From positions 1 through 38,267 of the forward strand of contig JAFGDP010000046.1 of NCBI GenBank assembly GCA_016932075.1: 38,267 nucleotides of DNA. The letters run 5' to 3'. Below are positions 32,336 to 38,267 of the stretch, piece after piece. The notes under the pieces were generated by a model. That model did not search any database, was not told the origin of the DNA, and saw only the letters and a list, made by a program, of their open reading frames with translations. This stretch comes from Chitinispirillaceae bacterium (GTDB lineage: Bacteria > Fibrobacterota > Chitinivibrionia > Chitinivibrionales > Chitinispirillaceae). Position 1 is the first letter of the stretch. Every line of letters begins with the position of its first letter. A program made the translations under genes and the position numbers.

Positions 32336-33304
32336 GTGAAAAAAGCGCTTGTGTGCGGGGCCGGCGGTTTTATCGCGGGTCATCTTGTGAAAAAGCTGAA
32401 ACGGGAGGGGTACTGGGTCAGAGGCGTGGACATCAAGAGACATGAATTCGCCCCTTCACCGGCAGACGAATTTTCCATCCTCGATCTGCGCGAGGAGGCG
32501 GATTGCCAGAAAGCGCTTACGCTTGGAAGCGGGACATTTGACGAAGTGTACCAGCTCGCCGCCGACATGGGAGGAATGGGTTTTATCCACAGCGCGGAAT
32601 GCGAGATCATGCGCAACAGCGCGTTGATCAACATTCATATGACCCATACCGCCCAGAAACTGGGGGTGCCTCGATACTTTTTTTCTTCGTCGGTATGCGT
32701 TTACCGGGACATGAAGCCCGGTGAACCTGAAATGACCGAAAAGGAGGTTATTCCCGCGCATCCCGACAATGAATACGGCTGGGAAAAACTCTATGCGGAG
32801 CGCATGGCGCAGGCCTACGGGCGCAACAAGGGAATGAAAGTGCGCATTGCCCGGTTCCAGAACTGTTACGGACCCGAAGGCACGTGGCAAGGCGGACGCG
32901 AAAAGGCCCCCGCAGCCCTTTGCCGCAAGGTGGCTGAAGCCGGGGACGGCGGGTCCATAGAGGTGTGGGGGGACGGCAGCGCCGTGAGATCGTACACGTA
33001 CATTGACGATATGGTGGAAGGTATCTATATGCTCATGCAGTCGGATCTGGAGGGAGCGGTCAATATCGGTTGCCCGGAGTACGTCACGGTCACGGAACTC
33101 GCCGCCGTTATCGCCGACGTGGCCGGAAAAAAAATCACTCTCAAACATGTCGAGGGGCCGGTGGGCGTCCAATCACGCAACTTTAGCAATGAACGGATAT
33201 ATTCCATAGGCTGGCAGTCCCGTTTCCCGCTCAGAGAGGGAATCGCCCGCACCTATCCATGGATCGAAGAGCAGGTGAAACGTGCTGCCGCTCGAATGAG
33301 CTGA
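32336..33304 (+). CDS. GDP-mannose 3,5-epimerase-like SDR
   Basis: A 322-residue extended SDR. The NAD motif GAGGFIAG (8-15) is intact. The sequence closely follows plant GDP-mannose 3,5-epimerase by pattern: YQLAADMGGMGFI (72-84), SSSVCVY with catalytic C121, YGWEK with Y147 and K151, CYGPEGTWQGGREKAPAA with K190, and SYTYIDDMVEGI. The spacing of these residues fits the plant enzyme (C145, Y174, K178, K217), with the C-to-Y gap three residues shorter. It would convert GDP-D-mannose to GDP-L-galactose (and possibly GDP-L-gulose) for surface polysaccharide. GTG start with AAAGGGG upstream. It lies between gcvH and gcvT on the opposite strand with its own promoter, so it is unrelated to glycine metabolism. 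Confidence 0.88.
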   Translation: MKKALVCGAGGFIAGHLVKKLKREGYWVRGVDIKRHEFAPSPADEFSILDLREEADCQKALTLGSGTFDEVYQLAADMGGMGFIHSAECEIMRNSALINIHMTHTAQKLGVPRYFFSSSVCVYRDMKPGEPEMTEKEVIPAHPDNEYGWEKLYAERMAQAYGRNKGMKVRIARFQNCYGPEGTWQGGREKAPAALCRKVAEAGDGGSIEVWGDGSAVRSYTYIDDMVEGIYMLMQSDLEGAVNIGCPEYVTVTELAAVIADVAGKKITLKHVEGPVGVQSRNFSNERIYSIGWQSRFPLREGIARTYPWIEEQVKRAAARMS

Positions 33305-33386
33305 GGGCAAGAGGCGAAAACGGGCATGGATCCGCGGTACCCGACCCGTGCGCAAACGCTCGCATGTTCGCAGGGGTGCTGCTGTT

Positions 33387-34484
33387 CTATCCGAGGAAAT
33401 CCGACAAATCAGCCCGGCCCGTTGCGTTTTTGTAAAACGGCAGAGCCGTTATCTCGCCGGGGAGTTCATCACGTTGTGTTTTTATTGCCACGGGTGTTCC
33501 GGCCTCTGAGAAATCAAGGGCGATATAACCAAGCGCCAAGGCTCGCGAGAGGGTAGGCGAGAAGCTGCCGCTCGTCACTTTGCCTATGGCGTTTCCGGCG
33601 GTATCGGTTACGGTGTCGCCATGCCGTGCCGCCCTGCGGCCGGACAGTTGAATGCCGCACAGAAGTCGCTTTTTTTGTGATGCGTCGAGAACGACGTCTG
33701 ATCCGATGAATTTTTTATGGCCGTCGATGGCGCGGGAAAGACCTGATGCTGCGGCATTGGTATGTTCGTCGAGTTCATGGCCGTAAAGCGGATATCCCAT
33801 CTCAAGCCGCAGCGTGTCGCGCGCACCGAGCCCGGCGGGCAATGCTCCCAGTTCGATGCACTCATTCCAGAACGCTTTTGCGCGATCGTGCGACGTATAG
33901 ATCTCGAATCCGATTTCGCCGGTATAGCCGGTCCGGCTGATGAGTACCTCGTCTCCTTTATAGCGGTTTTTGGCCCACGAGTAATATTTCATGTTGCCGA
34001 TGGGGTGCTCCATGAGCCGCTGCATTATTCGAGCCGATTCGGGACCCTGCAGGTCGATCTTGGCGGTTTCGCCGGAAAGGTTTGCCAGTTGCGTGCCTGA
34101 AGAGAGGTGTGCGCCGATCCACTCGAAATCGGTCTCGGTGGTGGCCGCATTCACCACCATGAAAAACTCAGTGTCATCCATCCTGTAGAATATCTGGTCG
34201 TCAATAACGCCGCCGGTTTCGTTGCAGATGAATCCATACCGGCAGGAGCCGACCTTCACGCCGGCGACCGGACATGAAAGCACGGCTTCGAGATCGGCAA
34301 CGGCACGCCCGCCGCTGATGCGGAACTCTCCCATATGGCAGGTGTCAAAAATAGCCGCTTTTTCACGCGCGGCCTTGTGTTCATTGATGATTCCGCTGTA
34401 CTGGATCGGCATAAGGTACCCGCCGAAAGGCGCCATTCTGGCGCCAAGGGCGACATGGGTCTCGTACAACAAGGTCTTTTTCAA
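33387..34484 (-). CDS. gcvT: Aminomethyltransferase (glycine cleavage T protein)
   Basis: T-protein transfers the methylene group from aminomethyl-GcvH to tetrahydrofolate and releases ammonia. The 365-residue length is standard. Family motifs: GARMAPFGGYLMPIQYSG, KAAIFDTCHMGEFRISG, QLANLSGETAKIDLQGP and LGARDTLRLEMGYPLYGHELDE. The start is TTG at 34484, preceded by GAGGAG at 6 bp; homology begins exactly there (LKKTLLYETH). An ATG further upstream (34580) would overlap the LRR gene. The gap to the LRR gene stop is 13 bp, so the two are probably co-transcribed. Confidence 0.95.
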   Translation of the reverse strand: MKKTLLYETHVALGARMAPFGGYLMPIQYSGIINEHKAAREKAAIFDTCHMGEFRISGGRAVADLEAVLSCPVAGVKVGSCRYGFICNETGGVIDDQIFYRMDDTEFFMVVNAATTETDFEWIGAHLSSGTQLANLSGETAKIDLQGPESARIMQRLMEHPIGNMKYYSWAKNRYKGDEVLISRTGYTGEIGFEIYTSHDRAKAFWNECIELGALPAGLGARDTLRLEMGYPLYGHELDEHTNAAASGLSRAIDGHKKFIGSDVVLDASQKKRLLCGIQLSGRRAARHGDTVTDTAGNAIGKVTSGSFSPTLSRALALGYIALDFSEAGTPVAIKTQRDELPGEITALPFYKNATGRADLSDFLG

Positions 34485-34497
34485 ACAGGGCTCCTCG

Positions 34498-35721
34498 CTA
34501 TTGCTGTGAACAGTGCTGGCGCGATCGCCACGCCGGATCGAACGCATCGGCCCACGATTGTATTTCGGGACCAACATCACAAAGGTTGTTTCCTGAAAGG
34601 TCCAGCATGGGAACCTTTTTATCGTGGGGTTGTATGGTCAGACCGCGGATACGGTTCATGCCTGGCGGTAACTCGGTCAGCTTGTTGTATCCAAGATTGA
34701 GCACGGTAAGAGCGGTGCAGCGGGAAAGCGATACCGGCAACCTGGCGATGCTGTTCGATGAGCAATCAAGAATCCTGAGTGCGGCCAGATTGCCGATACT
34801 GTCGGGAAGCGATACAAGCCGGTTATGGGAAATCGAAAGCCGCGTGAGCCCCAAAAGCCCGGTTATTTCATCCGGCAGTACGGCGATACGGTTGGTATCG
34901 AGCACCAGCCAGCGGAGGTTTTTTGCCGAGGCGATCGCCTCGGACAGACGGGCAATCCTGTTGTGCGCGGCATACAGGTCGGTAAGGGCGCGCAGACAGA
35001 AGAGCGTGGCCGGAAGTTCGGTCAGGCGGTTTCCGGAAAGATCGAGGACACGCAGTGAAGTCAGGCTCCCCGCACTCGGGGCAAAGAGCGGAATATCGTT
35101 GTTCGCAAGCGAAAGCACCTCGAGGTTCGAAAGGCTGTCAAATAGAGGAGGCAGTTTTTCAAGCTTGTTGTTGTCAAGATAGAGATATTTCAGGGAACGC
35201 ATGTCTGCGATGTGGTCCGGGAGCGAGCGGATTGCATTGCCTTTGAGCGAAAGCAGCTCAAGAGCCGCGAGAACGACAAGTGAGTCTGGAAAACGTGAAA
35301 ACGAATTGCTGTCCAGCATGCATGAGGTGAGCGACCGAAGGCCTGCAAGTTCGCCGGGAATGGAGCGCAGCCTGTTTGACGACATTCTGAGGTCGGTGAG
35401 CTCTTTAAGGGAACCGAGCGCGGCGGGAAGGGATTCAAGCCGGTTATGGTTAAGCGAGAGGACCTTGAGCTTTGAAAGCTTTCCTATCGCTTCGGGGAGA
35501 ACAGTCAATGCACGCGATGAAAGGTGAAGCGCCACGATACGATTGCCTGACGTGTCGGCAACGGCATGTATAGATAGCTGGTCCTGTCCGTTGGTGTCGA
35601 GAATACAGCGCACGGCCAATGAATCATCAGTTCGCACGGCAGCATGTGCGGATGGCGACGTTGAAAATAACAGCAGTACCAACGGAATAAACACGCTACA
35701 ACGGTCGGCTCGTAATGTCAC
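34498..35721 (-). CDS. Secreted leucine-rich repeat protein
   Basis: A 407-residue exported protein. The GTG start at 35721 is preceded by GAGGAG 9 bp upstream, and begins with a signal peptide (MTLRADRCSVFIPLVLLLFS, ending SAHA). About 13-14 tandem repeats of roughly 23 residues follow the pattern LxxLxxLxLxxNxLxxLPxx, as in bacterial LPxx-type LRR proteins. The solenoid is capped by a C-terminal DFC-like end (DLSGNNLCDVGPEIQSWAD). Likely a protein-binding or surface-adhesion module. Its link to the following gcvT gene is only positional. A longer reading frame from 35928 lacks a ribosome site and is rejected. Confidence 0.87.
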   Translation of the reverse strand: MTLRADRCSVFIPLVLLLFSTSPSAHAAVRTDDSLAVRCILDTNGQDQLSIHAVADTSGNRIVALHLSSRALTVLPEAIGKLSKLKVLSLNHNRLESLPAALGSLKELTDLRMSSNRLRSIPGELAGLRSLTSCMLDSNSFSRFPDSLVVLAALELLSLKGNAIRSLPDHIADMRSLKYLYLDNNKLEKLPPLFDSLSNLEVLSLANNDIPLFAPSAGSLTSLRVLDLSGNRLTELPATLFCLRALTDLYAAHNRIARLSEAIASAKNLRWLVLDTNRIAVLPDEITGLLGLTRLSISHNRLVSLPDSIGNLAALRILDCSSNSIARLPVSLSRCTALTVLNLGYNKLTELPPGMNRIRGLTIQPHDKKVPMLDLSGNNLCDVGPEIQSWADAFDPAWRSRQHCSQQ

Positions 35722-35868
35722 GGTGCGGTGCTCCTCACGGCGTCTTAAAATTACGTTTTGCCGGGCCGGAAAAGAGATATGGCGGACGCTCCGTACTGTT
35801 TCCTCTCTGTCAAAAGCGACGCGAGGAAAGACTGGAATGTCGGCGGATGGACAAAAGGAATGAATCCC

Positions 35869-35897
35869 TTGCTTTGTCATCCGACCGGAGATATATT
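35869..35897 (+). promoter_or_regulatory. Probable promoter for double-HTH protein
   Basis: TTGCTT (35869-35874), a 17-bp spacer and TATATT (35892-35897), giving a 5' UTR of about 45 nt to the start at 35949. Confidence 0.4.
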
Positions 35898-35948
35898 CCT
35901 TTAAATGTCGATTCCAAACCATCATCATACAATCGGAAAGGAGCGCGT

Positions 35949-36236
35949 ATGGCCAGGATCAGCAAAGGACAGTTGGAAAAACTCCAGAAAAAGTACAAGA
36001 CCGATGAAGCCATTGGAGACCTGTTCGGTATCTCTCGCCAGGCGGTCCATCAGCTTCGATCCAAATACGGCATTAAAGCCGTAAAGGACAAACACGCCGA
36101 ACGAAATCAGGACATCATGCGGCAGTATCAGCATGGCACGTCAGGCACCAAACTGGCGAAAAAGTTCAGGCTTTCCATTTCGCAGGCATACCGGATTATC
36201 AATTTAACAAAAAGCAAAAAAGCACGAAAACGATAG
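35949..36236 (+). CDS. Small DNA-binding protein with two helix-turn-helix units
   Basis: A 95-residue, very basic protein. Two successive HTH-like segments are visible: DEAIGDLFGISRQAVHQLRS (about 19-38) and KLAKKFRLSISQAYRIIN (about 68-85). The C-terminus is a Lys/Arg tail (KSKKARKR). It resembles the resolvase/transposase-type or Trp-repressor-like HTH pair found in small regulators; a named family is not certain. The ATG follows AAAGGAG at 6 bp. It is a lone gene with its own promoter, divergent from the LRR gene. It may be a nucleoid-associated protein or local repressor. Confidence 0.75.
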   Translation: MARISKGQLEKLQKKYKTDEAIGDLFGISRQAVHQLRSKYGIKAVKDKHAERNQDIMRQYQHGTSGTKLAKKFRLSISQAYRIINLTKSKKARKR

Positions 36237-36431
36237 CGGGGCCCGTCGCTCGTTTTCCCGGACGCACCGGAAGACCGCAACTATTCCGGCGGGCATTCTC
36301 CCGCGGACTTCGCAGGTCGCAACTCCTTTCGCTTCCGTACCGGCACGGGAAAATGGGAAGCGATGGGGTATTCCCGCAGCATGATCCGAAATGATGCAGG
36401 GGAAAGCATCCGCTCACCACCGGGAGGTACC

Positions 36432-37016
36432 ATGACCACCGGCTTGATCAATGCGCAAAAAAAAGAAGCTATTGTTCTGTTCGCGATCGCGGCGGCACTT
36501 TGTTGCACCCCGGCGCAGGGCGCCGTGAAAAAGAAAGGAGCAGCCATGCCATCGATTTTGCTGGAAAGCCCGGCATTCGGGCATAAACAGTCGATCCCGC
36601 AGCGTTATACGTGCGACGGAGAAGATGTATCTCCGCCGCTTGCGTGGAAAAACGTGCCTCCGGAAGCAAAAAGCATCGTGCTCATCAGTGACGATCCTGA
36701 TGCTCCGGCAGGCGACTGGGTGCATTGGGTCGTGTACGATCTGTCGCCCGAGGTTGACACGCTTCCGGAACATATAATGGCCACCGATACCATTCTTGCG
36801 GGCAAGGGAAAGCAGGGGAGAAACGATTTCCGGCGCATCGGGTATGGAGGTCCCTGTCCTCCAAGCGGTACCCACCGTTATTTCTTCAAGATCTATGCCC
36901 TTGATACAATGCTCAATCTGCCGGCGGGCAAAACCAAAAAGGAGATTGAACAGGCCATGAAGGGACATGTCCTGGCGCAGGGCGAGCTGATAGGCACGTA
37001 TCAGAGAACGAGGTGA
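36432..37016 (+). CDS. Exported PEBP/YbhB-family protein
   Basis: A 194-residue protein of the phosphatidylethanolamine-binding (Raf-kinase-inhibitor-like) family. A signal peptide spans about residues 9-31 (KKEAIVLFAIAAALCCTPAQGA). The fold motifs YTCDGEDVSPPLAW, DDPDAPAGDWVHWVVYDL and GYGGPCPPSGTHRYFFKIYALD are present and outline the ligand pocket. ATG 36432 has GGGAGG 4 bp upstream. The 195-bp gap before it shows no clear promoter. Ligand and role are unknown; it probably acts in the periplasm. Confidence 0.88.
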   Translation: MTTGLINAQKKEAIVLFAIAAALCCTPAQGAVKKKGAAMPSILLESPAFGHKQSIPQRYTCDGEDVSPPLAWKNVPPEAKSIVLISDDPDAPAGDWVHWVVYDLSPEVDTLPEHIMATDTILAGKGKQGRNDFRRIGYGGPCPPSGTHRYFFKIYALDTMLNLPAGKTKKEIEQAMKGHVLAQGELIGTYQRTR

Positions 37017-37092
37017 ACCTCGATACGGGTATCTGCATTTTTCATGCCATCAAATACTATTTTGTTTGAGGTCCTAAAGTGAGAGGGGAAAG

Positions 37093-37608
37093 GTGAGATC
37101 CGGAACGCCGCCAGGAACAGCCATTTTCACAAATGCACGGGAAGCGGCCGCATGGCTGGCCCCGCAGCGGAAGGCCGGAAAAACGCTCGTGACCACCAAC
37201 GGATGTTTTGACATCATTCATTCCGGTCATGTGCGGTACCTGTACGAAGCCGCCGGGAAAGGGGACCTGCTGGTCGTGGGCGTGAATGCGGATGCGACCG
37301 TGCGAAAACTCAAGGGGGAGGGGAGGCCGCTTCGGGACCAGGCCGACCGCGCTTTTACCATCGCGGCGCTTGCCATGGTCGATGCAACTTTTATTTTTAA
37401 TGAGGAAGACCCCCGCGACTTTATTGAAACGCTCAAACCCGACGTGCATGTGAAGGGGGGAGACTATTCACGGGACATCATTGAGCGTGAGGCGGTCGAA
37501 CGCAACGGCGGGACGGTTGCGATCGTTTCATACAATGAAGGTTTCTCCACGAGTTCTATCGTCAGGAAAATACAATCGAAAAAGACCACGGCCGGCAATA
37601 CCATGTAG
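37093..37608 (+). CDS. ADP-heptose synthase nucleotidyltransferase domain (HldE C-terminal type)
   Basis: A 171-residue stand-alone nucleotidyltransferase. It should adenylylate D-glycero-beta-D-manno-heptose 1-phosphate with ATP to ADP-heptose. The sequence TTNGCFDIIHSGHVRYL carries the HxGH motif (43-46). VGVNADATVRKLKGEGRPL, VHVKGGDY and the C-terminal GFSTSSIVRKI (ISTTxI-like) complete the cytidylyltransferase-fold signatures. It is split from the HldE kinase half, which is not in the window. GTG start with GAGGGGAAAG. Together with gmhB at 15889 it argues for an ADP-heptose/LPS core pathway. Confidence 0.9.
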   Translation: MRSGTPPGTAIFTNAREAAAWLAPQRKAGKTLVTTNGCFDIIHSGHVRYLYEAAGKGDLLVVGVNADATVRKLKGEGRPLRDQADRAFTIAALAMVDATFIFNEEDPRDFIETLKPDVHVKGGDYSRDIIEREAVERNGGTVAIVSYNEGFSTSSIVRKIQSKKTTAGNTM

Positions 37609-37695
37609 CATGGCGGCGGTACGCAACAGTCGCGCTCCGCAGGCTCCCCGGCCTTTAATACAAAACAGCGGTAATTTTTTTTCAGGATGTGCACC

Positions 37696-38267
37696 ATGGC
37701 CACCATGACGACCGAAAAAATGCTGGAAGAACGTTTGCAGCAGAATCCGGATTCACTTGCCTTTTCCCGGCTTGCCGATATTCACCGCAAGGCGGGAAAC
37801 ATATCCCGGGCCATTGCGCTGTGCACCAAGGGGGTGGAGCAGCACCCTGCCTATGTCACCGGTCGTATTATCCTCGGTCGCTGTTACCTGGAGCAGGAGG
37901 ACCTCGACAAGGCGGTGGATGCCTTTACCACTGTCTGCAGGATCGACCGTCGCAACATCGTGGCGATCAAGATGCTTGCCGACATTTTCCTGCGGCAGGG
38001 ATTGCAGGAAAAAGCCGGAGACCTTTACACGCTTCTGGCCAGAATGGATCCGTACAATGAGATGCTGGTCCGCAGCGCTTCACAGATGAAAGGGACGGGC
38101 GCCCACGATCTGTTCGAGATTCTGGGTGTGACCGTTGAACCCGTGCAGCAGCACATGCCCGCCGCCCCGGTTCCGGAGGAGCCGCCCGTTTCGTCGCCCG
38201 AGTCCGCCCCGCCAGTTTCGGAAGAGCTGCCCGTATCCCGGCCCGAACCCGATATGGCCGTGACGCA
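37696..38267 (+). CDS. TPR protein, cut by the window end
   Basis: An open frame of at least 190 residues that leaves the window. The N-terminal part (about residues 10-125) is three to four TPR-like helix pairs (DSLAFSRLADIHRKAG, AYVTGRIILGRCYLEQEDLDKAVDAF, NIVAIKMLADIFLRQGLQEKAGDLY). A Pro/Glu/Ser-rich region then begins (PEEPPVSSPESAPPVSEELP), a typical flexible linker. Two other in-frame ATGs (37687, 37705) are possible starts; AGG lies 9 bp before 37696. Probably a scaffold or fimbrial/secretion-related protein; the C-terminal part is needed to say more. Confidence 0.8.
   Translation, partial: MATMTTEKMLEERLQQNPDSLAFSRLADIHRKAGNISRAIALCTKGVEQHPAYVTGRIILGRCYLEQEDLDKAVDAFTTVCRIDRRNIVAIKMLADIFLRQGLQEKAGDLYTLLARMDPYNEMLVRSASQMKGTGAHDLFEILGVTVEPVQQHMPAAPVPEEPPVSSPESAPPVSEELPVSRPEPDMAVT

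Noticed and set aside
32112..32445. Plus-strand ORFs of 75 and 96 codons in the gcvH-epimerase gap
   Set aside because: They overlap each other and the epimerase start, lack a ribosome site and have no recognisable composition; the interval is better explained by a promoter and 5' UTR.
33305..33386. Terminator between the epimerase and gcvT
   Set aside because: ACGGG/CCCGT arms (33320-33349) can pair around a long loop but there is no T-run on either strand.
1..38267. CRISPR arrays, insertion sequences, integrase/attachment sites
   Set aside because: No regularly spaced repeats, transposase or integrase frames, or terminal inverted repeats with target duplications were seen.

Overview
The window reads as a chromosomal segment of a Gram-negative heterotrophic bacterium. 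Several traits point to the Fibrobacterota/Chitinivibrionia side of the Fibrobacterota-Chlorobi-Bacteroidota assemblage. These are a large secreted LamG/cohesin/dockerin protein with a C-terminal tail resembling a type IX secretion sorting domain, a membrane Ser/Thr kinase ending in a PEGA domain, a PPi-type phosphofructokinase, and ADP-heptose genes that imply LPS. The taxonomic placement is inference; no marker gene settles it. The genes are dense and mostly syntenic in short operons with 1-10 bp overlaps. I see no phage, transposon, CRISPR array or rRNA, and no gap between genes exceeds about 290 bp.

Left part (1-7395): a truncated SDR reductase, tRNA-Pro(CGG), and a tightly coupled trio of a creatininase-fold protein lacking most metal ligands plus two M16 peptidases (one with HxxEH, one without). 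A cofactor/nucleotide operon follows: folK, a deoxynucleoside kinase, panC and a short intracellular GH13 enzyme related to the GlgE/alpha-amylase group.

Signalling and secretion region (7423-15722): a PEGA-tailed Ser/Thr kinase, an FHA-GAF-AAA+-Fis sigma-54 activator, a TPR/two-TM protein, a lipoprotein and the large LamG/cohesin/dockerin protein. A small, AT-richer secreted protein behind a structured-looking leader comes next, ending in a strong terminator. The kinase/FHA activator/envelope/secreted-protein succession is the best candidate here for an undescribed system, although its linkage is inferred only from adjacency.

Surface polysaccharide region (15807-21757): gmhB, a YfhO-like membrane protein, a flippase-like membrane protein, a SAM methyltransferase and a convergent GT4 glycosyltransferase. 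A stand-alone HldE nucleotidyltransferase domain at 37093 would complete heptose activation.

Right part (21960-38267): a phasin-like/UbiB pair, PPi-PFK, an unknown helical protein followed by a cytosolic hybrid histidine kinase, and an SH3-domain secreted protein. The glycine-cleavage genes gcvH-gcvPA-gcvPB are separated from gcvT by an opposite-strand GDP-mannose 3,5-epimerase-like gene with a good sigma-70-type promoter. The window closes with a leucine-rich-repeat secreted protein, a tiny double-HTH protein, an exported PEBP protein, the HldE-C protein and a TPR protein cut by the window edge.
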